From assembly GCA_036399695.1 (NCBI GenBank), contig DASWMP010000381.1, positions 1 through 19,250 of the forward strand: a stretch of DNA of 19,250 nucleotides, given 5' to 3'. The first letter of the stretch is position 1. Every line of letters starts with the position of its first letter. Both the position numbers and the translations under genes were made by a program. This stretch comes from DASVEE01 sp036399695 (GTDB lineage: Bacteria > Acidobacteriota > Thermoanaerobaculia > Gp7-AA8). The notes under the pieces are model-generated. The model ran no database searches and had not been told where the DNA came from. It worked only from the letters and a program-made list of their open reading frames with translations. Positions 1 to 6,400 of the stretch are shown here, in pieces.

Positions 1-39
1 GTCCGCGGAGGTGCAGCGTTCTTGCGTCATTTCGCGCGT

Positions 40-59
40 GACGGACAAGATTGTCCGTC
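40..59. promoter_or_regulatory. 20-bp inverted repeat upstream of the operon
   Basis: Two perfect 9-bp arms (GACGGACAA and TTGTCCGTC) are separated by two bases. The repeat lies about 20 bp before the putative -35 of the first operon. It could be an operator for a dimeric regulator, for example the winged-helix protein encoded just downstream, or a hairpin ending an upstream transcript. There is no T-run after it, so the terminator reading is the weaker one. Confidence 0.4.
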
Positions 60-77
60 CTCCACTTCTCCCCCGAA

Positions 78-106
78 TTGCGGACCTTCAACCGGAGAAC
101 TACACT
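78..106 (+). promoter_or_regulatory. Candidate promoter of the nuclease-translocase operon
   Basis: A TTGCGG box at 78-83 and a TACACT box at 101-106 are separated by 17 bp, the standard sigma-70 spacing. They match consensus at 3/6 and 4/6 positions. Transcription would begin near 113, only about nine bases before the ATG at 122. This supports the 122 start over the upstream in-frame GTG at 11. Confidence 0.4.
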
Positions 107-121
107 TCCGCCCTCACTCCT

Positions 122-907
122 ATGGCCACGCCCAAACCCCAGCTCTCCACCGCGGAACTGGAGACTCTCATCCTCGACGTCCTTGCGGCCGAAGGGCGGC
201 CTGTGACCGTCACGGAGATCCACCGGGCCATGCCGAAGGCGCTCCGGCCGGCGGCGAAAGCGCTGGGCGTCGTCGTCGGCGCGCTCGCCGAGGCGAAGCG
301 CCTCTTCCGCATCGGACGCCGTTACAGCGCGCAGCCCGACCGCACGCTCCACGACCGCATCCTCCGCCTCACCGGCGACGAGGCGCTCACCGCCGCCGCC
401 ATCGCCAGGCAGCTCCGCGCTCCCGCCACCCGCGTGCGCGCAGCGCTCGGTGAACTGGTCGCCGATGGCGAGCTGCATGCCTATCCGAAGCAGCAGCGCG
501 TCATCCGCTACGGCGTGCAGCCACCGTCACCGGCGGAGCTGCTGCGTCCCGAGCTGGCCCGGCTCCTCGAAAGCGCTGCCAAACTCGGCATCGGCGAAGC
601 CGAGGCGAAGAACGCCCTGCGCACGCTCCTCGGCGTCGCCACAACGAAGGGTGACGATCCGATCGTCGCCGCCATCCGCGAGCTCAACCCCGACGGCGCC
701 CTCGTCTACCTGCCGCATCTCCGCACCGCGCTCGCCTCGTCCTTCAACGACAAGCCGTCATTCGACCGCGCCGTCCTCGGCCTGCTCGCCCGCGGCACCA
801 TCCAGTTGCAATCGCACCCTACCCCTTCCCTCCTCGGCGCCGCGGAACGCGACGCAATGATCGAGGACGGCCGCGGCGGCTACTTCAGCGCCATCGGCCT
901 TCGCTGA
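122..907 (+). CDS. Tandem winged-helix DNA-binding protein, first gene of three-gene operon
   Basis: The protein has 261 residues. I do not recognise a named family, but the sequence reads as consecutive winged-helix folds: residues about 9-70 (TVTEIHRAMPKAL, then a basic RLFRIGRRY wing), about 75-131 (LTAAAIARQLRAPATRV recognition segment, then a wing ending VIRYGV), and a C-terminal region about 137-261 (FDRAVLGLLARGTIQL, then GRGGYFSAIGLR) that looks like a third. There is no signal peptide or membrane segment, so it should be cytoplasmic. The frame stays open back to a GTG at 11, but that extension covers the palindrome and the promoter, so the ATG at 122 is preferred. The next gene begins 12 bases later, so this is probably its DNA-loading or sensor partner, or an autoregulator. 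That role is inferred from context only. Confidence 0.8.
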   Translation: MATPKPQLSTAELETLILDVLAAEGRPVTVTEIHRAMPKALRPAAKALGVVVGALAEAKRLFRIGRRYSAQPDRTLHDRILRLTGDEALTAAAIARQLRAPATRVRAALGELVADGELHAYPKQQRVIRYGVQPPSPAELLRPELARLLESAAKLGIGEAEAKNALRTLLGVATTKGDDPIVAAIRELNPDGALVYLPHLRTALASSFNDKPSFDRAVLGLLARGTIQLQSHPTPSLLGAAERDAMIEDGRGGYFSAIGLR

Positions 908-919
908 CCGGAGACCCCG

Positions 920-2911
920 ATGACCGACGCGCTCCAGATGTTGCGCCGTACGCTCCGCAACCCCTTCCTCCAGAACCGCGTCGATACCGCCTGGGACGCG
1001 CGCTCGATCGCCACTGACGTCGCGGCCATCAACGGCGACGCGTTCCACCAGGTGCTGCGCACCATCGCCGACGTCCGCTCGTCGCGGCAGTCGCACGGGC
1101 TGCTGCTCGCCGGCGAGCCCGGCTCCGGCAAGACGCACCTGCTCAACCGCGTGCGCCGCTGGATCCAGCAGGACGAGCACGCCTGGTTCGTCTACATCCT
1201 CCCGATCACCGCCCCCGACCGCGTCTACCGCGACATCCTGCAGGCCACCGCCGGCGACATCACCCGCGGCGCCCCCGACACCCACGGCATCACGCAGCTC
1301 GCCGTCGCCGTGGCCCGCCTCTTCATGAGCGACGTCAACGCGCCGATCCGCGACATCGCCGGCTGGTGGCGCCGCGTGATGGACGAATACCCCGCCGGCG
1401 ACGCGCTCGCCGGCTATCTGATGAAGCATCTCGACGTCTTCGTCCTGCCGCTCAATCTCGACGGCTCGGTCGTCCGCGTCGTCGCGCAGTTCCTGGCCGG
1501 CCGTAACCGCGCCGCGGCGCGCGACTGGCTCCTCGGCCGTTCGCTCCCCGACGAGACACTGGAGCGCCTCGGCGTCGCCTTCAGCCTCGACGAAGAATCG
1601 ACGGCGCTCACCGCCCTCTCCACGCTCATCCGCCTCGGCGGCGAGCTCTCGACCGTCGTCTTCGCCTTCGACCAGATCGAAGGGCTGCAGATCGATCCCG
1701 ACGACCGCACCGGCCTCCTCGCCTACGCCCACGCCGCCACGCAACTGCTCGCGCTGCACGAGAACGTGGCCATCGTCACCTGCGCGCAGGTGCACTTCGT
1801 CGGGCGGCTGGAGGAGATCGTCGGCCGCGCGCTCTTCGACCGCATCGCCGAACGGCGCTCCAGCCTCAAGCTCGTCACGCCGTCCGAAGCGAGGCAGCTC
1901 GTGCAGCAGCGGATCGATGGGGATCCGGACATCGGGCAGGTGAAGCTCTTCGAGCAGGCGAAGAACGCCGATGCGGTCTGGCCGCTGACGAATTCACAGA
2001 TCGAGCTCCTGTCGATGCCGAGCGTCAGCGCGCGCCGCCTGCTGATGGGCTGCCGCGAGCTGTTCGACGCCTGGCAGATGCGTGAACCGGAGCGTCCGGC
2101 GGCGCAGGTCGTAGCGGCCGTCCAGGCGGTGCCGGCGTCACTCGACGACGTCTGGGACGCCGCGCTGGACGAAGAACGGGAGCGTCCCGCACTCATCGAC
2201 GACGGCGTCATCGTCGACGGCCTCCTGCGCGCCGCCGGCAGCGAGGGAGTGCAGGCGGAACGGGCCACGAAGATCCGCGACGTCGACGTGCTGATGAAGC
2301 GCGACGGCAAATCGATCGCCGTCGCCGTCTGCAACGCCGAGAACCTGACCAGCCTGGCCACGCGGCTCAAGCGGCTCGGCCAGCTCCACGCGCAGAAAAA
2401 GTTCGACGAGCTCGTCGTCGTGCGCGACCAGCGGCTGCCGATCAAGGCCACGGCGAAGGCGGCGCAGCAGCGCCTGCGCGAGCTGGCCGAAGGGGGCGTG
2501 CGCGTCGTGCGCCTCTCCGCCGAGGCGTATGCCGCGCTCGCGGCGCTGCGGCGCCTGCTCGCCGACGCCGCTGCCGGCGACCTCACCCTCGACGGCCGTC
2601 CCGTGCAACCCGAAGAGCTCAAAGCCTGGCTCGCGCAGAACACCCCGCCGGCCGTCGTCGAAGCGGTGCGCGCCGTCGCCGGAGCGGCCGCGGACACGGC
2701 GCCGCAGCAGGAGACCGCGTCGCGCGTGCAGGAGCTGCTCGTGGGGCGCTGGATCGTCCCGCTCGAAACGCTCGCCGCCGACGCGAAGTTGTCCGTCGAC
2801 GACCTCCGTGACGTCGTCGCCCGCGAGAGCGCAATTTTCGGCCTGATCCGTGGTGAACGCGGCGACCGCGACCTCCTGTACCTCCGCAGCAGCGCCATCG
2901 AGCGAGCCTGA
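920..2911 (+). CDS. AAA/Orc-like P-loop ATPase with possible inactive restriction-like domain and C-terminal HTH
   Basis: The protein has 663 residues and is preceded by a GGAG ribosome site six bases before the ATG. A Walker A motif GEPGSGKTH lies at about 65-73. A Walker B strand VVFAFDQ ends at D251 and is followed by Q rather than E. A sensor-1-like VAIVTC lies near 283-288 and a sensor-2-like SARRLL near 370-375, the order expected of Orc/Cdc6- or DnaA-like AAA+ proteins. Residues about 425-535 alternate strand and helix like a PD-(D/E)XK core (IRDVDVLM, then SIAVAVCNAEN, then a helix, then ELVVV), but the ExK position reads AVC, so any such domain would be catalytically dead. Residues about 600-660 may be another winged helix. 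The gene sits between a DNA-binding protein and a nuclease-translocase, which suggests an ATP-dependent loader or sensor. The ATPase call is secure; the middle domain is speculative. Confidence 0.85.
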   Translation: MTDALQMLRRTLRNPFLQNRVDTAWDARSIATDVAAINGDAFHQVLRTIADVRSSRQSHGLLLAGEPGSGKTHLLNRVRRWIQQDEHAWFVYILPITAPDRVYRDILQATAGDITRGAPDTHGITQLAVAVARLFMSDVNAPIRDIAGWWRRVMDEYPAGDALAGYLMKHLDVFVLPLNLDGSVVRVVAQFLAGRNRAAARDWLLGRSLPDETLERLGVAFSLDEESTALTALSTLIRLGGELSTVVFAFDQIEGLQIDPDDRTGLLAYAHAATQLLALHENVAIVTCAQVHFVGRLEEIVGRALFDRIAERRSSLKLVTPSEARQLVQQRIDGDPDIGQVKLFEQAKNADAVWPLTNSQIELLSMPSVSARRLLMGCRELFDAWQMREPERPAAQVVAAVQAVPASLDDVWDAALDEERERPALIDDGVIVDGLLRAAGSEGVQAERATKIRDVDVLMKRDGKSIAVAVCNAENLTSLATRLKRLGQLHAQKKFDELVVVRDQRLPIKATAKAAQQRLRELAEGGVRVVRLSAEAYAALAALRRLLADAAAGDLTLDGRPVQPEELKAWLAQNTPPAVVEAVRAVAGAAADTAPQQETASRVQELLVGRWIVPLETLAADAKLSVDDLRDVVARESAIFGLIRGERGDRDLLYLRSSAIERA

Positions 2912-2914
2912 GCC

Positions 2915-4789
2915 ATGACCCGACTGGTCAACGTCACGGAAATCCGCAACAACGTCTACTGGGCCGCCGGCGGTCCCCGCTCCGCCGGCGACGGCTCGCG
3001 CGCGCTGCCGCTCCTCGGCACGATGTTCCACCAGGCCTTCGCCGGCCTCACCGGCAGCGACGAACGGGTGAACCTCGTCCGGCCGCTCGAGCGCGCCGAT
3101 GCGACGCCGGAGTCCTGGCGGCGCGAGCTGGCGTCGCACGCCTACGCCTGGCACGTCGCCCCGCGCCTCGAAGAGCATCAGGCCGAGCTGCAGGGCGAAG
3201 CGGCGGCCGTCGCGTCGTACTGGGAAGCGGTCTGCCACCTCACCGGCTGGCTCGCCGATCTCGTCTGGGAGCAGCGCGGCGCCGGCCGCAGCGTCGCCGA
3301 AGCGCGCGAAGTCGTCTTCGCCGGCAGCGAGCGTGAAGTCAGCGTGACGCTGCACGACGAGCAGTGGAGCGCGCCCGTGACGGTCAACGGCCGCATCGAC
3401 GCCCTCCTGCGCCAGCCGCGCACCGGCGCCCTCTGCGCCCTCGAGCTCAAGTCCGGCCGCACCGCCCCCGAAGCCGACGCCTGCCAGGCCGCGATGTATC
3501 GCCTCCTCCTCGGCAGTGAAGACGTCGCCCTCCTGTCGTTCAAGCCCGAGCCCCACGAACAACGCTTCGCCTCCGACCAACTCAAAGAAGCCCAGACGAA
3601 ACTCAAAGCCCTGATCGGCCGCCTCGGCGGCGTCCTCGAAGACGAATCGGCCGCTCCGGCGAAAAAGCGCAAACCCAGCCAACCGTCCCCCGCTCCGGCA
3701 ACTCCCGCAACTCCGGTTCCCCCGCCAACCGCCAACCGCCAACTGCCAACTGAAACCGGCCAGCGCATCATCGACGCCCTCCGCGAAGGGGGCGTGAAAG
3801 TGAAGCTCGACGGCGAGCCGCTCACCGGCCCCGCCTTCGTCCGCTACTTCGTCGACACCGAGCCGGGCGTCCGTCCCGACCGCATCCCGCAGCTCGCCAT
3901 GACGATCTGGACCCGGCTGCGCACCCTGGAGCCGCCGCAGATCTCCATCCAGCGCGGACGCATCGTCATCGACGTCGAGCGCGCCGACCGGCAGACCGTC
4001 TACTGGCGCGACCTCCGCGATCAGCTCGCGCAACCGTCGCGCGCCGGCAGTTCGAGATTCCCCGTCGGCGTGGCCATCGACGGCACGCTGCACTGGGCCG
4101 ACTTCGCCAAGCCCCAGGACTCGCACATGCTCGTCGCCGGCACCGCCGGCAGCGGCAAAAGCGAATGGCTCCGCGCCGCCATCGCCAGCCTCCTGGCGCA
4201 GAACACCCCATCGACGCTACGGCTGCTCCTCATCGACCCGAAACGCACCGCCTTCCACGCCTTCGAATCATCCCGCTCGCTGCACGTCCCCGTCGTCTAC
4301 CCCGACGACGTCGACATCGCCCCCATCTTCACGGAGCTGATCGACGAGATGGAGCACCGCTACCGCCTCATCAGCGAAGCCGGCCTCCCCGACCTCGGCG
4401 CGTACAACCTCAAGCACGACCCCCTCCCGCGCATCGTCTGTTTCTGCGACGAATACGCGGACCTGGTCATGGGCCGCCCGGCCGAACGCAAAGAGACCGA
4501 ACGCCTCGTCGGCCGCCTCTCCGCCAAAGGCCGCGCCGCCGGCGTCCACCTCGTCTTCGCCACCCAACGCCCGTCCCGCGAAATCGTCACCGGCGTCATC
4601 GACACGAACCTCATGGCCCGCGTCTGCCTCCGCGTCGTCAAACCCGCCGAGTCCCGCATCGTCCTCGGCGGCGACAACGGCGCCTCCACCCTCCTCGGCC
4701 GCGGCGACCTGCTGTTCAAAGACCTCGGCGCGCCCGTGAGGTTGCAGTCGCCATATGTAGAGGATGAGGAGCTGGCGGCGTTGGTGTAA
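2915..4789 (+). CDS. PD-(D/E)XK (RecB/Cas4-type) nuclease fused to FtsK-type DNA translocase
   Basis: The protein has 624 residues and starts three bases after the ATPase stop. The N-terminal part (about 30-200) carries the RecB/Cas4 nuclease signature in order: GTMFH with H39, GRIDAL with D162, LELKSG with E177 and K179, and QAAMY with Q191 and Y195. A proline-rich linker follows (about 245-280). Residues about 280-375 resemble the FtsK alpha domain. The motor has Walker A GTAGSGKS (409-416), Walker B IVCFCDEY with D512/E513, the FtsK hallmark ATQRPS (549-554) and the conserved LLGRGDLL end (593-600). All key residues of both enzymes are present. Expected activity is ATP-driven movement on double-stranded DNA coupled to cleavage. 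There are no FtsK membrane segments and no gamma domain, so it is not the cell-division translocase. A defence or DNA-processing role is inferred. Confidence 0.9.
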   Translation: MTRLVNVTEIRNNVYWAAGGPRSAGDGSRALPLLGTMFHQAFAGLTGSDERVNLVRPLERADATPESWRRELASHAYAWHVAPRLEEHQAELQGEAAAVASYWEAVCHLTGWLADLVWEQRGAGRSVAEAREVVFAGSEREVSVTLHDEQWSAPVTVNGRIDALLRQPRTGALCALELKSGRTAPEADACQAAMYRLLLGSEDVALLSFKPEPHEQRFASDQLKEAQTKLKALIGRLGGVLEDESAAPAKKRKPSQPSPAPATPATPVPPPTANRQLPTETGQRIIDALREGGVKVKLDGEPLTGPAFVRYFVDTEPGVRPDRIPQLAMTIWTRLRTLEPPQISIQRGRIVIDVERADRQTVYWRDLRDQLAQPSRAGSSRFPVGVAIDGTLHWADFAKPQDSHMLVAGTAGSGKSEWLRAAIASLLAQNTPSTLRLLLIDPKRTAFHAFESSRSLHVPVVYPDDVDIAPIFTELIDEMEHRYRLISEAGLPDLGAYNLKHDPLPRIVCFCDEYADLVMGRPAERKETERLVGRLSAKGRAAGVHLVFATQRPSREIVTGVIDTNLMARVCLRVVKPAESRIVLGGDNGASTLLGRGDLLFKDLGAPVRLQSPYVEDEELAALV

Positions 4790-4809
4790 GGGCGGGGAGC
4801 CGTTGTACA

Positions 4810-4826
4810 GGCGCACAGAGTGCGCC
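4810..4826 (+). terminator. Hairpin downstream of the nuclease-translocase operon
   Basis: GGCGCAC and GTGCGCC form a 7-bp stem around a 3-base loop, 20 bases after the operon's stop codon. No T-tract follows, so termination here is plausible but unproven. The unique DNA from here to 4885 shows no gene. Confidence 0.35.
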
Positions 4827-4885
4827 GATACCCTCGTGCGCGGGCGGCATTCGAGCCCTCGGCACGCTCTCGCCCCGACCTCTCC

Positions 4886-5087
4886 ACACGCCGGAGGCGT
4901 GTCGTAAGGTAGCCGGTGGCAATCGCCGCAGGCGAGCCGCCACCGGTTACGGTTGCAGAGAAAGTGCACCCCGGCGGGGTGCCGGACCCGACCCCTGCCG
5001 GGGTCGAAACGAAGGGCGGATCTCATCCGGTGGCGGCGTGCCTTCGGCACTTGCCACCGGCTACCGTACGACACGCCTCCGGCGTGT
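4886..5087. repeat. REPIN-like inverted pair of composite hairpin repeats
   Basis: Two copies of a composite repeat face each other. The forward copy has hairpin 1 (ACACGCC-GGA-GGCGTGT, 4886-4902), hairpin 2 (arms CCGGTGGC and GCCACCGG, 4913-4946, with an inner CGCC/GGCG stem) and hairpin 3 (GCACCCC/GGGGTGC, 4966-4982). The reverse copy has a GACCCC/GGGGTC hairpin (4990-5005), hairpin 2' (5027-5060) and hairpin 1' (5071-5087). Further single copies lie at 5523-5583 and 5762-5860. This resembles REP sequences paired as REPINs. No RAYT transposase is visible in the window. The right edge coincides with the break in the toxin gene. Confidence 0.75.
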
Positions 5088-5144
5088 ACACGCACGATCC
5101 TCTTCGATCTCCGCAGCCGCGTCTTCGAAGAGCTCCAGATGCAT
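5061..5144 (-). pseudogene. ParE/RelE-like toxin, truncated after about 18 residues
   Basis: An ATG (5144-5142) overlaps the antitoxin stop by one base (TGATG), the usual coupling of antitoxin and toxin. The first residues, MHLELFEDAAAEIEEDRA, look like the start of a ParE/RelE-family toxin, in which this helix is normally followed by a WY motif and about 80 more residues. Instead the frame runs into hairpin 1' of the repeat and stops after ten unrelated residues at 5061-5063. No toxin-like remainder is seen on the far side of the repeat. The toxin is therefore probably dead, by repeat insertion or by a deletion ending in the repeat. Family assignment rests on a short segment plus its position after an antitoxin. 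Confidence 0.65.
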
Positions 5145-5374
5145 CAGCGGTCGGCGCGGTGCAGGTGTGCCCGAACCTCGGCCCAGGCGATCGTCTTCAC
5201 TTTTCCCGCTCGATAGTCGGCCATCCGTCTTTCGATCTCTGCCGCCCAGGCTTCCTCGACCCCGTCATCGGCCGGCTCTTCGATGCTCTCGAGCAGTAGA
5301 CCTGCAAGCTCAGCGCGGTCAGCTTCTGGTAACTCAGCGGCCTGTTCGTAAAGTTTTTCCACCAGACGCGTCAT
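5144..5374 (-). CDS. Antitoxin, putative addiction-module component (TIGR02574/Unc_AA type)
   Basis: This is a 76-residue acidic protein. It has the pattern of this antitoxin family: LPEADRAELAGLLLESIEE in the first half, EEAWAAEIERRMADYRAGK in the middle and AWAEVRAHLHR at the end. Members bind and neutralise a co-transcribed ParE/RelE-type toxin and usually repress their own operon. The toxin start codon overlaps the stop here, but the toxin is broken, so this is an orphan antitoxin. The start is supported by a TAGAAT box six bases upstream (leaderless geometry); an AGGAGG sequence 12 bases upstream is too far away for an ordinary ribosome site. Length is normal for the family. Confidence 0.85.
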   Translation of the reverse strand: MTRLVEKLYEQAAELPEADRAELAGLLLESIEEPADDGVEEAWAAEIERRMADYRAGKVKTIAWAEVRAHLHRADR

Positions 5375-5380
5375 GGTTGG

Positions 5381-5386
5381 ATTCTA
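5381..5386 (-). promoter_or_regulatory. -10-like box, leaderless start of antitoxin
   Basis: TAGAAT (5/6 match to TATAAT) on the minus strand ends six bases before the antitoxin ATG, so transcription would begin at or next to the start codon. No convincing -35 is visible. Confidence 0.45.
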
Positions 5387-5522
5387 CCTCCTGCGGCCGA
5401 CGATCAGCCCGCCTCGATGCTGACGCGAAGACCCGCGATCTGCGGCCGATGCCATTTACTTCCGCGAGCGGCCGGCCGCTTTCCGATCGGAACCGCGGTC
5501 CACGAACCGCCCCGTCTCGCCT

Positions 5523-5583
5523 CCGGTGGCGGCGTGCCTTCGGCACTTGCCACCGGCTACCTTACGACATGCCTCCGGCGTGT
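5523..5583 (-). repeat. REP-like hairpin repeat, copy 3
   Basis: This is a reverse-orientation copy. Hairpin 2 uses arms CCGGTGGC (5523-5530) and GCCACCGG (5549-5556), and a slightly decayed hairpin 1 lies near 5567-5583. From 5523 to 5560 it is identical to the copy at 5027-5064. Confidence 0.75.
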
Positions 5584-5656
5584 AACCACGAATCGCCTTT
5601 CGGTTACGTCCTTTCGCACGGAGCTCAAAAGTTCCAGCAAGCGGCCGGCGCTCCGC

Positions 5657-5751
5657 ATCTCGGAGTGCGGTGGCGGAGGGCGCCGGCCCGCAGCTACCGC
5701 TCTGCTACACGTGTAAAAGAGCGGTGGCTGCGCGCCACCGCACTCCGAGAT
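5657..5751. repeat. 95-bp MITE-like palindrome
   Basis: Perfect 19-bp outer arms (5657-5675 and 5733-5751, beginning ATCTCGGAGTGCGG) enclose 14-bp inner arms (5690-5703 and 5718-5731, one mismatch). A short palindrome, ACACGTGT, sits at the centre. The whole can fold as one long hairpin. The GGAGTGCGG in the arm is shared with the 158-bp element at 6663, hinting at related terminal sequences. Confidence 0.7.
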
Positions 5752-5761
5752 CCTGACGATT

Positions 5762-5860
5762 CGCACGCCGGAGGCGTGTCGTAGATTAGCCGGTGGTAAT
5801 CGCCGAAGGCGAGCCGCCACCGGTTTGGTTGCAAGACGATTCGCACCCCGGAGGGGTGCC
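5762..5860 (+). repeat. REP-like composite hairpin repeat, copy 4
   Basis: This forward copy carries all three hairpins: CACGCC-GGA-GGCGTG (5763-5777), CCGGTGG/CCACCGG (about 5790-5823, inner GCC/GGC) and GCACCCC-GGA-GGGGTGC (5843-5859). It has the same order and similar spacing as the copy starting at 4886, which shows that the three hairpins form one mobile or duplicated unit. Confidence 0.75.
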
Positions 5861-5904
5861 GTCGTGGTCACGGCGACGCAACGCTACGGCTCCGTTGACC
5901 ATCT

Positions 5905-6345
5905 TCAGAACAGCTCCTCCGCCAGCGCGACGATGATCCCCGCAGGGCCTCGCATGTAGCAGAGTCGGTACTTGTCTTCGTACTGGACCACCTCGCCGAT
6001 CAGTTCCCCGCCTTCGGGGCGGAGGCGGGCGACGGTGGCGTCGACGTTTTCGACGGTGAACATGACGCTTCGGAGGCCGAGGGCGTTTGGGGGGGCGACG
6101 GCGGGGTGGAGGTCGACCAGTTTCGGGTTGCGGAACTTCGTCAGCTCGAGTTTGCCGTGGCCATCGGGGGTGTGCATCATCACGATGTCGACCTGGATCC
6201 CTTCGATCCCGTTGATGCGGTCCACCCAGGGGCCCTCGATCGGCGCCTGGCCTTCGACCGTCATGCCGAGGGCGGTGAAGAAGGCGATGGCGGCGGGAAG
6301 GTCGTCGACGACGACGCTGATGTGGTCCAGTCTCTTGATCGTCAT
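5905..6345 (-). CDS. VOC-family (glyoxalase/bleomycin-resistance fold) protein
   Basis: The protein has 146 residues. The vicinal-oxygen-chelate fold is clear from the N-terminal LDHISVVVDDLPAAIAFF module (residues 6-23) and the second module LRSVMFTVENVDATVARL (91-108). Of the four usual metal ligands, H8 and E67 (KLELTKF) are in place. The third and fourth positions, normally His in a HIAF-like strand and Glu in an IEL-like strand, read RSVMF and VALAE. The metal site is therefore incomplete and the substrate cannot be predicted; a binding or resistance role is as likely as catalysis. It is a single gene, divergent from the SNF2 gene, with a TATACG box six bases before its ATG. Confidence 0.85.
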   Translation of the reverse strand: MTIKRLDHISVVVDDLPAAIAFFTALGMTVEGQAPIEGPWVDRINGIEGIQVDIVMMHTPDGHGKLELTKFRNPKLVDLHPAVAPPNALGLRSVMFTVENVDATVARLRPEGGELIGEVVQYEDKYRLCYMRGPAGIIVALAEELF

Positions 6346-6351
6346 CTCGCT

Positions 6352-6357
6352 CGTATA
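6352..6357 (-). promoter_or_regulatory. -10-like box, leaderless start of VOC gene
   Basis: TATACG on the minus strand ends six bases before the ATG. A weak -35, TCGACT, lies at 6376-6381 with 18-bp spacing. Confidence 0.4.
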
Positions 6358-6400
6358 GCAGAGGCGCCGCGCGGCAGTCGAGGCCAGAGGGGCGCGGGAA

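Larger units (their letters stand above)
5375..5904. other. Gene-free, repeat-filled spacer
   Basis: I find no supportable gene in this 530-bp stretch. It holds the antitoxin's -10 box, two REP-like copies and one MITE-like hairpin (listed separately). The unique pieces, 5387-5522 and 5584-5656, have no start-supported reading frame and no motif I recognise. A minus-strand segment near 5590-5656 reads LLELLSSVRKDVTERR and might be a decayed gene fragment, but that is weak. Confidence 0.6.

Noticed and set aside
11..121. N-terminal extension of the winged-helix protein from a GTG at 11
   Set aside because: The extension covers an inverted repeat and a plausible promoter, and the winged-helix similarity begins after the ATG at 122.
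2138..4126. 662-codon antisense frame across the ATPase and nuclease genes, and similar long antisense frames at 758-1795, 7806-10052 and 11564-12904
   Set aside because: All are third-position GC shadows of clearly functional genes on the plus strand.
122..4789. Identification of the operon as a known Dpt/Dnd, BREX or HerA-NurA system
   Set aside because: No dnd genes, methyltransferase, PglZ or NurA-like gene is present, and the domain combination differs from those systems.
4790..5904. Insertion sequence or transposase in the repeat-rich gap
   Set aside because: No transposase reading frame or DDE/Y1 motif is present; only short palindromic repeats are seen.
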